In this document: positions 25,469-33,660 of the stretch, in pieces
How the letters are laid out: the number at the start of each line of letters is the position of its first letter
Position numbering within the stretch: the stretch's first letter is position 1
Assembly: GCF_024127895.1 (NCBI RefSeq)
Contig: NZ_JAMYBK010000018.1
Span: 41,671-105,670 of the forward strand
Length of the DNA stretch: 64,000 bases
Source of the DNA: Pseudomonas guariconensis
GTDB lineage: Bacteria; Pseudomonadota; Gammaproteobacteria; Pseudomonadales; Pseudomonadaceae
Direction of reading: 5' to 3'
Notes under the pieces: model-generated
What the model was told of the DNA's origin: nothing
What the model saw: the letters and a program-made list of their open reading frames with translations, nothing else
Databases searched by the model: none
Translations under genes and position numbers: made by a program

Positions 25469-26653
25469 ATGAGCAACGCAGAAATCTACGTCGTCAGTGC
25501 AGTCCGTTCCGCCATCGGCGGTTTCGGTGGTTCCCTCAAGGACCTGGCCCTGGCCGACCTCGCGACCGCGATCAGCCGTGCCGCCATCGAACGTTCGGGC
25601 GTGGCCGCCGAGCAGATCGGCCACGTGGTGATGGGCAACGTGATCCCCACCGAGCCCCGCGACGCCTACCTGGGCCGGGTCGCCGCGATGAACGCCGGGG
25701 TTCCCAAGGAAACCCCGGCCTTCAACGTCAACCGCCTGTGCGGCTCGGGCCTGCAGGCGATCGTCTCGGCGGCCCAGGGCCTGCTGTTGGGCGATACCGA
25801 CGTGGCCCTGGCCGCCGGCGCCGAGTCCATGAGCCGTGGCCCCTACCTGCTGCCCCAGGCACGCTGGGGCGCGCGCATGGGTGACATACAGGGCATCGAC
25901 TACATGGTCGGCATCCTCCAGGACCCGTTCGAACACTTCCACATGGGCATCACCGCCGAGAATGTCGCGGCCAAGCACGGCATTACCCGGGAAATGCAGG
26001 ATGAACTGGCCCTGACCAGCCAGCGCCGCGCTGCCCGCGCCATCGCCCAGGGCCGCTTCGACAGCCAGATCGTCCCGCTGGAGCTGAAGACCCGCAAGGG
26101 CAGCGTGCAGTTCGCCGTGGACGAGCATGTGCGTGGCGAGTCCAGCGCCGAACAACTGGCCAGCATGAAGCCGGTGTTCAAGAAAGACGGCAGTGTCACC
26201 GCCGGCAACGCCAGCGGCATCAACGACGGCGCCGCCGGCCTGGTCCTGGCCACGGGCGAGGCGGTACGCCGCCTGGGCCTCAAGCCGCTGGCCCGCCTGG
26301 TGGCCTATGCCCATGCCGGGGTCGAGCCGGAGCTGATGGGCCTGGGCCCGATCCCGGCCACCCGCAAGGCGCTGGAGAAAGCCGGCCTGGGGGTGAACGA
26401 CCTGGACGTGATCGAATCCAACGAAGCCTTCGCCGCCCAGGCCTGCGCCGTGGCCCGCGCCCTGGACTTCGACCCGGAGAAGGTCAACCCCAACGGCTCG
26501 GGCATCTCCCTCGGCCACCCGGTCGGGGCCACCGGGGCGATCATCGCCACCAAGGCCATCCATGAACTGCACCGCATCCAGGGCCGCTACGCCCTGGCCA
26601 CCATGTGCATCGGCGGCGGCCAAGGCATCGCCGTGGTCTTCGAGCGCGTTTGA
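25469..26653 (+). CDS. Acetyl-CoA C-acetyltransferase (thiolase)
   Basis: A 394-residue thiolase joining or cleaving acetoacetyl-CoA or longer 3-oxoacyl-CoA. Active-site Cys91 (NRLCGSGLQA), His350 (LGHPVGATG) and Cys380 (CIGGGQG) are all present. The ATG at 25469 has a GGAG site. The next gene is a 3-hydroxyacyl-CoA dehydrogenase 11 bases downstream, so the operon carries the last two steps of beta-oxidation of a short acyl chain. Confidence 0.94.
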   Translation: MSNAEIYVVSAVRSAIGGFGGSLKDLALADLATAISRAAIERSGVAAEQIGHVVMGNVIPTEPRDAYLGRVAAMNAGVPKETPAFNVNRLCGSGLQAIVSAAQGLLLGDTDVALAAGAESMSRGPYLLPQARWGARMGDIQGIDYMVGILQDPFEHFHMGITAENVAAKHGITREMQDELALTSQRRAARAIAQGRFDSQIVPLELKTRKGSVQFAVDEHVRGESSAEQLASMKPVFKKDGSVTAGNASGINDGAAGLVLATGEAVRRLGLKPLARLVAYAHAGVEPELMGLGPIPATRKALEKAGLGVNDLDVIESNEAFAAQACAVARALDFDPEKVNPNGSGISLGHPVGATGAIIATKAIHELHRIQGRYALATMCIGGGQGIAVVFERV

Positions 26654-26664
26654 GGAGTCGTCGC

Positions 26665-27513
26665 ATGAGCATTCAACATATCGCCGTGATCGGCGCCGGC
26701 ACCATGGGCAACGGTATCGCCCAGGTCTGCGCGGTAGCGGGTTACCAGGTTCTGCTGATCGATGTCTCGGATGCCGCGCTGGAGCGTGGCCTGGCGACCC
26801 TGGGCAAGAACCTGGAACGCCAGGTCAACAAGGGCACCCTCGACGCCGACCAGGCGACGGCAGCCAAGGCGCGCATCCGCACCAGCACCGACTACGCCCA
26901 ACTCGGCGGCGTGCAACTGGTGATCGAGGCCGCCACCGAGAACCTGGCGCTTAAACAGCGCATCCTCCAGCAGGTGGCGGCCAACGTTGCCAGCGACTGC
27001 CTGATCGCCACCAACACCTCGTCGCTGTCGGTCACCGAGCTGGCCGCCAGCATCGAACAGCCGCAGCGTTTCATTGGCGTGCATTTCTTCAACCCGGTGC
27101 CGATGATGGCGCTGGTGGAAATCATCCGAGGCCTGCAGACCAGCGACAGCACTTATGCCCAGGCCCTGGTGGTCACCGAAAAGCTGGGCAAGACGCCGAT
27201 CACCGCCGGCAACCGCCCAGGCTTCGTGGTCAACCGTATCCTCGTGCCGATGATCAACGAGGCCATCTTCGTCCGCCAGGAAGGGCTGGCCAGCGCCGAG
27301 GACATCGACACCGGCATGCGCCTGGGCTGCAACCAGCCGATCGGGCCGCTGGCCCTGGCCGACCTGATCGGACTGGACACCCTGCTGGCGATCATGGAGG
27401 CCTTCCACGAAGGCTTCAACGACAGCAAGTACCGCCCCGCCCCGCTGCTCAAGGAGATGGTTGCCGCCGGTTACCTGGGGCGCAAGAGCGGTCGCGGTTT
27501 CTTCACCTACTGA
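26665..27513 (+). CDS. 3-hydroxybutyryl-CoA dehydrogenase
   Basis: A 282-residue NAD-dependent 3-hydroxyacyl-CoA dehydrogenase. The Rossmann motif GAGTMGNGIAQ is at residues 9-19; NTSSLSVTELA, the catalytic GVHFFNPVPMMALVEII and the C-terminal domain with GRKSGRGFFTY follow. A single-domain protein of this length is of the short-chain (HbdH/PaaH) type. It sits between the thiolase and the TetR gene. Confidence 0.93.
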   Translation: MSIQHIAVIGAGTMGNGIAQVCAVAGYQVLLIDVSDAALERGLATLGKNLERQVNKGTLDADQATAAKARIRTSTDYAQLGGVQLVIEAATENLALKQRILQQVAANVASDCLIATNTSSLSVTELAASIEQPQRFIGVHFFNPVPMMALVEIIRGLQTSDSTYAQALVVTEKLGKTPITAGNRPGFVVNRILVPMINEAIFVRQEGLASAEDIDTGMRLGCNQPIGPLALADLIGLDTLLAIMEAFHEGFNDSKYRPAPLLKEMVAAGYLGRKSGRGFFTY

Positions 27514-27525
27514 GGAGCGAGCGCC

Positions 27526-28110
27526 ATGCCGATCAACGCCGCCCTGCGCTGTGCGAGCTTCGAAGAGCGCCGCGACAAGGCCATGGCGCTCTTCGCCGAG
27601 AAGGGCTTCGGCCAGGTCAGCATGCGTGAACTGGCCGCGCATGTCGGCCTGACCGCAGGTTCGCTGTATCACCACTTCCCCAGCAAGCAAGACCTGCTCT
27701 ACGACCTGATCGAGGAGCTCTACGAGGAACTGCAGGCCACCCTCGACCAAGGCCGCCGGGCATTGGCCCGCGGGCAGGCGGCCTTGCCCTGCCTGATTGC
27801 CGCGCACTGGCAATTGCACGCCGAGCGGCCCTTGCAGTTTCGCCTGGCCGAGCGGGATTTCTGCTGCCTCAACGAGGACCAGCAGGCGCGCCTGGCGGCG
27901 CTGCGCAAGCGGTACGAGAAGGGGCTGCTGCACTTGATCGCACCGCAGGCGCGGTTGCAGGGAGAGGCGCTGGCGGCCACAGGGCATGTGCTGGCGACAC
28001 TGCTCAATCAACTGCCAGGGTTGTTGCGCGAACGGAGCCTGGATGAGGGCGAAGGGCTTGGCCTGATGGAGAGCCTGCTGCTCGGAGGGATCGAGCGGAC
28101 GCTGAGGTAA
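27526..28110 (+). CDS. TetR/AcrR-family regulator
   Basis: A 194-residue TetR protein. N-terminal helix-turn-helix: MALFAEKGFGQVSMRELAAH, then VGLTAGSLYHHFPSKQDLLY. It starts 12 bases after the dehydrogenase stop behind a GGAGCGAG site, so it is the third gene of the thiolase operon. It may sense an acyl-CoA and repress the operon, in addition to the divergent AraC activator. Confidence 0.9.
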   Translation: MPINAALRCASFEERRDKAMALFAEKGFGQVSMRELAAHVGLTAGSLYHHFPSKQDLLYDLIEELYEELQATLDQGRRALARGQAALPCLIAAHWQLHAERPLQFRLAERDFCCLNEDQQARLAALRKRYEKGLLHLIAPQARLQGEALAATGHVLATLLNQLPGLLRERSLDEGEGLGLMESLLLGGIERTLR

Positions 28111-28174
28111 GGTTCGAGACTCCGGCTAAAAGGGGCAAATGCCACGAGCATATCGCCTTGCTCAAATCAAAAAC

Positions 28175-28202
28175 GAAATTTCCCACAGCATTTTAGGAAG
28201 CG
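28175..28202 (+). promoter_or_regulatory. 28-base motif shared with the leader of the 20010 gene
   Basis: The segment beginning GAAATTTCCCA and ending AGGAAGCG matches 19875-19902 at 22 of 28 positions by hand alignment. Both lie 108-123 bases before a start codon on the same strand and contain TTCC...GGAA half-sites. It could be a shared operator or promoter. In the toxin locus it sits in the 214-base gap between the TetR gene and the toxin. Confidence 0.35.
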
Positions 28203-28233
28203 CAAAGCTCCTTCTAAAAATGATTCCTCGCTA

Positions 28234-28332
28234 GTGTCCGGAGCTTTCGGTCACCTCGACGAGCCGCCACAGGCCCGCCTGCGTGAGCTGCAAGCACTGA
28301 TCCACTGCAAGGAAGAAAACACCCATGACTGA
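28234..28332 (+). CDS. Possible small ORF or gene remnant overlapping the toxin start
   Basis: A 32-codon frame from GTG at 28234 (VSGAFGHLDEPPQARLRELQ onwards, ending ENTHD) stops at TGA 28330-28332, overlapping the toxin ATG as ATGACTGA. The frame is open further upstream. About 69 percent of its third codon positions are G or C, as in real genes here. It has no clear ribosome site. It may be the 3' remnant of an upstream T6SS gene (adaptor or VgrG) that once drove translation of the toxin by coupling, or a leader peptide. Confidence 0.35.
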   Translation: MSGAFGHLDEPPQARLRELQALIHCKEENTHD

Positions 28333-31312
28333 CGCCTCCGTCAGCAGCGCCACCTCTGGCCCTGCCTGCAGTGCACGGGTACCCATCCTGCCCGTGCGCT
28401 ACGCCATCGTCCCACGCATGGGCGATGCTCCACCCTGCCGCTACGCCGATTCGGGCTTCAACCTGGAGCAAGGGTTTGCCCCGCTGCACCACTGCGCCTA
28501 CACCCTACGTGCCCTGCGCCCAGGCTACATCTACGTGTTCATGAAAGGTCCCCTGGGCGAAAAGCTGGTCATCCATGAATACGATGGCGAGGGCTACTAC
28601 AAGGAACTCAGGTACCGAGGGCTGGAGCACTACCACCGCCGCGACCGCTATCTGTCCAGCCGGACCATGCCCTGGGTATGGGCCGACACCTGCGAGGACA
28701 CCGCCAAGGAGGTGTGGATCGGCTACAGCCCACACCTGTGGAGCAACGCCATGACCGCCCGCATCAGCGCTTCGGTGGCGCTGCGCAAACGGCACATGCG
28801 CCCGCTGGACATGGCCGAGCTGATCGCCGGCAACCACTCGCCTTCCACCCAGCCCCATGTATTGCCGGTCAGTGCCCTGCAAACCTGGGTCGAGGACTTC
28901 AAGCCCACGGACCGGCGCATGTCGCTGGCCTGGAGCAGCCACCCGCTCACCGACACCTTACCCATCGGCAGCCTCTGCGCCATGGCCCGGCACTACCCCA
29001 GCACCCAGCCGAAAATCCCGGCGGTGGTGGCGCTGAGCGATGCCGAAGGCATGACCCTGGACCTGAGCTTGTCCGTTTCGGCCTACCAACATCAACTGCG
29101 CGACCTGATGCCGGTCGAGCAGCTTGAACACACCAGGCCGGCACAAGGTTCCGAGCAGGCAGGCGTACCGCCTTGCTACCAACTCGATGCAGAACGGCTG
29201 AGCCGGCAGAGCCGGGATTTCCATCATCGAAACCTGGTGGCCATGCTGCTGAACAAGACCCTGGAAAGCCTGTACCCGCCAGAATCCCCATCCCCGGAGC
29301 TGGCCGCGCAGCGGCTTCAGTCAGAGGCGACCGGGCGTACGCTGTCCCGGGCCGAGGCCCGCTACCGCGCCCTCACCGATGAACGTTACTCCTCCATGGG
29401 CGCACGCCTGGGGCAACGCATCGACACGGCCAAGTACCGGCAGTTCCTGGCCGAGCGCGATGAACTGGAGCAGCGCATCAAGGCCCTGCAGGACCTTGCC
29501 TTGCAGGCCAGCGACGACCACGACACCTGGCTGGCCACCGCTGAGGCCCACCACATCGATGACCCGCACAGCCTGGCGGCCGCGCTGTCATCCTATGACC
29601 GTGACGAGCCGACCTGCGCCCGTGGGTTGGAGATCGCCCTGGCCCTGCTGATCCACCCCATGGCCCAGCCAGTCCCCGGCACCGAAGACCACGACCGACG
29701 CTTCAAGCGCCTCGAGCAATGGCTGGACCAGCACGACAGCCCCCTCTACACGGCCTTGGCGCCGTTCAACCCCTTCAGGGAAAAAGCCGATACGGTCGGC
29801 ACCTTGCTGGGTGGCAGCGACAATGTCATCGAGGGCCTGGCCGGGCGCTTCCCGGCCATTGCCGACATCACCGACCTCACCGCCCAGTCCGTCAGCGCCG
29901 TGGTGCTCAAGCGCATGCGCGGCCGCACCCGTTGGGACGCCAGCCACACCCTGCGCCAACAAGTGCTGATGGCCGCCAAGGAAGCCAATGCCGAGAAAGC
30001 CCTGGGGCTGCTGGCGGCGCGCTACCGGATCACCGACCAGGCCGTACGCGAGAATCCGTTCAGCCAGGAGGTGGAACGGTACCTGAAAAGCGGAATGGCC
30101 CAAGTCGAGGAGATGAAACAGCTGCGGGTCACGGGGAGCCGGACGGTGGCGGTCGAACTCACGACCACATTGCGTGTGAAGCCGACCTTTGTCGGGCTAC
30201 TCACCGGTGGGGTTGGAACCGGTTTGAATAGCGGCATGCTGTGGTTCAACGTGATCTCGCTCAAAGCGGCCTACCAGAACTTGCAGAAAAGCGATGCACC
30301 GGAATACACGGCGGGGTTCGCCGCGTCGATCTTCGGGGTAATAGGCGCAGCGGCGGGGACACTGGTGAGCGTTCGGGCGATGCAAAAGGCGCTGATGTTG
30401 AGGTTGAGTTCCACTGCGCCTGGGATGGCGTTTGGCAATGGATTTATCAGATTTCTGGGAAGTAATTTATTCGCACGTTTAGCAGGATACCCAGCAATAT
30501 TTCTCGGATTCTTTTCTGACGGCTTCAAAGCAGCGCGTCAAAAAGAAAATGGAGACTCAACCTCTGCAAAATATACATTGTATGGAGGTATTTCTTTAAC
30601 CGCTGGCTCCATCCTAACCCTGGAGGGAGGGCTTGCGATCGCTGGAGCCACATCTGTAATACCTTTTGCTGGATGGGCTGCTGCCGCGATTGTATTGCTC
30701 GGTGCAGCAGTGGTTGCTGGGGGATTATATCTTCATTCCAAGGCACATGAACGTCTGCATACCTCTATTGAGCTTTGGACAGCCCGAAGCATCTTCGGCA
30801 ACCGCTTAAATGATGGCGAATTCCGTCCCAACATAATTCTTGATCACGAAAAGAAACTCCCTCTTTTTGAAACCCTAAGAGAAGAATTAAGAGCCTGGCA
30901 CCTCGAATCATACACCCCAAGACTACTGACAGCGAAAGACTCACAACTGCACGGCATAAATAATTTAAACAGTGGTTGGAAAGAAAACGATGCTTGGACA
31001 CCTCCCAACTGGACAGCCATCACCCATAACGATATTTCTGTCTCTCTGCCCACAGTTGAGTTTACTGTTCTGTTGCCTGGATTCATTATCGGGCAAAGCG
31101 AGTGGTCAGGAACTTTGAGCCAGCACTCTACTCGAGGAGCGACTGTACTCCCACTCAACCCAGAGTGCCACATAGCAAAGTCCGGAATTATTCTTTATCT
31201 CAAAAATAAAACAAACAATCACAGCTACACAACCCTAACCCTCAACTATCGACCTAACCACGTACTGGATAAAAGCCTCGAAATTCAAATCCAATTCAAA
31301 ATAGAGCGATAA
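28325..31312 (+). CDS. T6SS effector, VasX-type N-terminus with membrane-active C-terminus
   Basis: A 995-residue protein. The first about 170 residues match the VasX N-terminal region (ARVPILPVRYAIVPR, RALRPGYIYVFMKG, with an acid/aromatic-rich continuation), found in colicin-like, pore-forming T6SS effectors (BTH_I2691/VasX group). The middle is helical. Several hydrophobic segments between about residues 620 and 830 (GLLTGGVGTGLNSGMLWFNV, FAASIFGVIGAAAGTLVSV, GWAAAAIVLLGAAVVAGGLY) would form the membrane-inserting part. From about base 30430 the gene becomes markedly AT-rich, as expected for an exchanged toxin tip. The start has AAGGAAG upstream. A membrane protein follows after 3 bases, probably its immunity factor. 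No vgrG or T6SS core gene is in view. Confidence 0.8.
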   Translation: MTDASVSSATSGPACSARVPILPVRYAIVPRMGDAPPCRYADSGFNLEQGFAPLHHCAYTLRALRPGYIYVFMKGPLGEKLVIHEYDGEGYYKELRYRGLEHYHRRDRYLSSRTMPWVWADTCEDTAKEVWIGYSPHLWSNAMTARISASVALRKRHMRPLDMAELIAGNHSPSTQPHVLPVSALQTWVEDFKPTDRRMSLAWSSHPLTDTLPIGSLCAMARHYPSTQPKIPAVVALSDAEGMTLDLSLSVSAYQHQLRDLMPVEQLEHTRPAQGSEQAGVPPCYQLDAERLSRQSRDFHHRNLVAMLLNKTLESLYPPESPSPELAAQRLQSEATGRTLSRAEARYRALTDERYSSMGARLGQRIDTAKYRQFLAERDELEQRIKALQDLALQASDDHDTWLATAEAHHIDDPHSLAAALSSYDRDEPTCARGLEIALALLIHPMAQPVPGTEDHDRRFKRLEQWLDQHDSPLYTALAPFNPFREKADTVGTLLGGSDNVIEGLAGRFPAIADITDLTAQSVSAVVLKRMRGRTRWDASHTLRQQVLMAAKEANAEKALGLLAARYRITDQAVRENPFSQEVERYLKSGMAQVEEMKQLRVTGSRTVAVELTTTLRVKPTFVGLLTGGVGTGLNSGMLWFNVISLKAAYQNLQKSDAPEYTAGFAASIFGVIGAAAGTLVSVRAMQKALMLRLSSTAPGMAFGNGFIRFLGSNLFARLAGYPAIFLGFFSDGFKAARQKENGDSTSAKYTLYGGISLTAGSILTLEGGLAIAGATSVIPFAGWAAAAIVLLGAAVVAGGLYLHSKAHERLHTSIELWTARSIFGNRLNDGEFRPNIILDHEKKLPLFETLREELRAWHLESYTPRLLTAKDSQLHGINNLNSGWKENDAWTPPNWTAITHNDISVSLPTVEFTVLLPGFIIGQSEWSGTLSQHSTRGATVLPLNPECHIAKSGIILYLKNKTNNHSYTTLTLNYRPNHVLDKSLEIQIQFKIER

Positions 31313-31315
31313 CAC

Positions 31316-32203
31316 ATGGCAATCACATGGACTTTCAAAACCGGCTCAAGCACCAACTACAAGCCTGCCATAGCCGACCAAAAAACAAACCTAACCGAAA
31401 ATATTCTCTGCTTGCGCAATCCTTGGGTAACAGACTCGGTATTCATGGGAAAACTATACACAGCCTTTGTCTTCACTGTAGCCCTGGCTTTCTATCCAAA
31501 TTTATTTACCAAAGACACATGGGCGCCTCATAATCTAGACCTAATATTCATAGCCGGCCAAGCGCTGATGCCGATGCCTTTTTTCATCCCCCTACTTTAT
31601 CGAATATATTGCATAAAACGACTCTCAGGATTCTACTTCAACCGTATTACAAAAAAAATTCATTACCAACGAGGAAAAAAACTCATCACCTTTGACTGGA
31701 CCAAAACCGAAGGAGGTCTTTTCAAACGCACCGAATTTGGCGGTGCATCCTCCACTACCAGCTATGCACTCGCCTTCGCTCCCCGCAGAGCAGATGGCAC
31801 CCTCCATCAGAAAGACTGCCTCTGGGTCGACAGCAACGAACCGACCGAACCCGGCATCAAACACGTCGCCGAAGTCTGGGAATACCTCCGCCACTTCATG
31901 GACCACGGCCCCGACAAACTACCGCCCCCCGGAGAACCCAACTGGTGGTACAAGCCCCTGCATCAGATCTGCCTGACACCCGCTGAAGCCTGGCAGCACT
32001 ACGCTCCCTGGCGAACCGGCGAGCCTGGTGAAATGCAGGGCAAGAAAAACTGGCAACTGCCGTTCTGGGCCGTGTTGTTCCCTTACAACCTGTCCGTTGC
32101 CCTCTGCTGGTACGTCATCTGCCGCCTCTTCAACGTCCGCGCAGCCCCACCGCCTCCAGAGGCCTTGGAGGATGCTTCCGTTCGACGCGGTAAGAGGAAA
32201 TGA
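31316..32203 (+). CDS. Probable immunity membrane protein (DUF6708-like) for the VasX-type toxin
   Basis: A 295-residue protein with two N-terminal helices (FMGKLYTAFVFTVALAFYPN; AGQALMPMPFFIPLLYRI), a soluble middle with GFYFNRITKKIHYQRGKK, and a helix near the C-terminus (FWAVLFPYNLSVALCWYVI). Proteins of this DUF6708-like form often follow VasX-type effectors. Immunity to pore-forming toxins normally sits in the inner membrane, which fits. It begins 3 bases after the toxin stop. The first half is AT-rich like the toxin tip and the last third is GC-rich like the genome, so the gene is a mosaic. Confidence 0.7.
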   Translation: MAITWTFKTGSSTNYKPAIADQKTNLTENILCLRNPWVTDSVFMGKLYTAFVFTVALAFYPNLFTKDTWAPHNLDLIFIAGQALMPMPFFIPLLYRIYCIKRLSGFYFNRITKKIHYQRGKKLITFDWTKTEGGLFKRTEFGGASSTTSYALAFAPRRADGTLHQKDCLWVDSNEPTEPGIKHVAEVWEYLRHFMDHGPDKLPPPGEPNWWYKPLHQICLTPAEAWQHYAPWRTGEPGEMQGKKNWQLPFWAVLFPYNLSVALCWYVICRLFNVRAAPPPPEALEDASVRRGKRK

Positions 32204-32266
32204 CAATGATGTGGGTTGAACCCCGCTGCTCAGCCCACAGCAGGTTCAGGCTCAAGAACATTGACC

Positions 32267-33019
32267 TTACAAACCCACCCCCAACGCCTGCCGTACCTGC
32301 TCCCCCCGCGTATCATCCACTGCGCTGACCAACGCAAAGTTGTAGGCCCCATGGGACCAGTAGCGCGCCTCGAGCGTCCCCTCCGTGCGCTGCCCGCTGG
32401 GCATCCGCTCATGCCGACTTCCAGGCGAGCGCAGGAACAGGCTGATCCGCTCCCCGCTGCCATCCTGGAACACCAGCAGTGCCGCCGCCCCTTGCTCATT
32501 GCTGAGCAACCGCGCACCCACGGGACGGAACCCATAGCTCCCCAGATCTGGCAATTGCCCGAGTTGATCGAAATGCCGCGCCAGCCAAGCCTGTAGCTGC
32601 GCCGGATCACTCGCCTGGACATCCAACGCCGAGCTGCCAGCGAACAGGCGATGTGCCTGGACGGCATCCGCCATCGGCAGGCTACGCGCCACCAGCGTCG
32701 CCTCGCGGGCCTGCCACCCGCCCACGCCTCCCACGCCCAAGGCCAGGAACAACACCGCAGCCGATGCCAACTGCCGGCGACGCCGCTGGCGCAGGCGCTG
32801 TCGCAGGCGCCCCAAGTCCAGTTGCGCATGGCCAGGCCGCTCGGCGAAGCCGGCCAGGGCCGCCCGCAGCCGCCGGGCATCGCTGCACCAGGCCTCGACC
32901 CTCTCCGCCTCCCGTGGGTTGGCCGCCAGCCACGCCTTCACCTCAGCCCGGCGTGCTGGGTCCAGCCGGTCGTCGACATAGGCATGCAACTCATGCTCAG
33001 AGGGAGTCAGTTGCGTCAT
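32267..33019 (-). CDS. Anti-sigma factor
   Basis: A 250-residue membrane anti-sigma factor. The N-terminal sigma-binding part (EHELHAYVDDRLDPARRAEV) is followed by one transmembrane helix at about residues 86-105 (ASAAVLFLALGVGGVGGW) and a periplasmic domain. Its ATG overlaps the stop of the ECF sigma gene (ATGA), the standard arrangement for a cognate pair. It would hold the sigma factor inactive until an envelope or oxidative signal. Confidence 0.85.
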   Translation of the reverse strand: MTQLTPSEHELHAYVDDRLDPARRAEVKAWLAANPREAERVEAWCSDARRLRAALAGFAERPGHAQLDLGRLRQRLRQRRRRQLASAAVLFLALGVGGVGGWQAREATLVARSLPMADAVQAHRLFAGSSALDVQASDPAQLQAWLARHFDQLGQLPDLGSYGFRPVGARLLSNEQGAAALLVFQDGSGERISLFLRSPGSRHERMPSGQRTEGTLEARYWSHGAYNFALVSAVDDTRGEQVRQALGVGL

Positions 33020-33531
33020 TTCAGTCTCCGCAAAGCCGGGGGTGTCGGATGGCCCTCGGCCAGTTCACGCAGGGCGGCACGGGCACGCGACAGGCGCGAC
33101 ATCACCGTACCGATAGGGATACCCAGGGCCTGGGCAACCTCCTTGTAGCTCAAGCCCTCGACACTGACCAACAACAGCAGCGCCCGCTGCTCGGTCGGTA
33201 GCTGGGCGAACGCCTGCAGGTCGGCGTGCACCATGACGATCCGCTCCGTCTCGCCCCCCACCGCCTCTTCCTGGGCACGCCCGAACCATGCCAGCCAACG
33301 GGCGTGCAGGCGCTCGCGGCGCTTACCGTCGAGAAACAGCCGATACAGGATGGTGAACAGCCACGGGCGCACGCTGTCGGCCTCGCGCTGCTGCCCACGG
33401 CGGCTCAGGGCACGCTCGACCGTGGCCTGGACCAAGTCATCGGCGCTGCCTGGGTCGCGGGTCAGCCACAAGGCGAAGCGACGCAAACGCTGGAGCAGTT
33501 CGTGCCATTGTTGGTCATCCAGATCATGCAT
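33016..33531 (-). CDS. ECF-type RNA polymerase sigma factor
   Basis: A 171-residue sigma-70 family ECF factor with region 2 (FALWLTRDPGSADDLVQATVERAL, RPWLFTILYRLFLD) and region 4 (LLLVSVEGLSYKEVAQALGI, GTVMSRLSRARAALRE). It is divergent from the catalase-cytochrome b operon. Both its own upstream region and that of the operon carry the same GGAAT-N16-CGTC pattern, so it probably drives itself and the peroxidase operon. Confidence 0.92.
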   Translation of the reverse strand: MHDLDDQQWHELLQRLRRFALWLTRDPGSADDLVQATVERALSRRGQQREADSVRPWLFTILYRLFLDGKRRERLHARWLAWFGRAQEEAVGGETERIVMVHADLQAFAQLPTEQRALLLLVSVEGLSYKEVAQALGIPIGTVMSRLSRARAALRELAEGHPTPPALRRLK

Positions 33532-33571
33532 GGTCAGGTCCCGGCCTTCTGGGTTTGCAGTGTAAGAGGCA

Positions 33572-33596
33572 GACGGCCAGGGACGAAATCCATTCC
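33572..33596 (-). promoter_or_regulatory. ECF-type promoter of the sigma/anti-sigma operon
   Basis: On the minus strand, GGAAT (33596-33592) and CGTC (33575-33572) are separated by 16 bases, the usual -35/-10 layout for ECF sigma factors. The -10 element lies about 40 bases before the sigma start codon. It matches the catalase promoter exactly in both elements and in spacing. Confidence 0.65.
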
Positions 33597-33603
33597 CTGG
33601 CCG

Positions 33604-33628
33604 GGAATAAATTTTTCCACCCCACGTC
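33604..33628 (+). promoter_or_regulatory. ECF-type promoter of the catalase/cytochrome b operon
   Basis: GGAAT (33604-33608) and CGTC (33625-33628) are separated by 16 bases, 33 bases before the catalase ATG. The -35 elements of the two divergent promoters are only 7 bases apart, so the two RNA polymerases could not bind side by side. Confidence 0.65.
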
Positions 33629-33660
33629 GTACCGGCTCACTCATTGACCGGATCCTGACC

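Noticed and set aside
28158..28170. ANR box before the VasX-type toxin (TTGCTCAAATCAA)
   Set aside because: The spacing between half-sites is 3 bases instead of 4 and the left half is imperfect.
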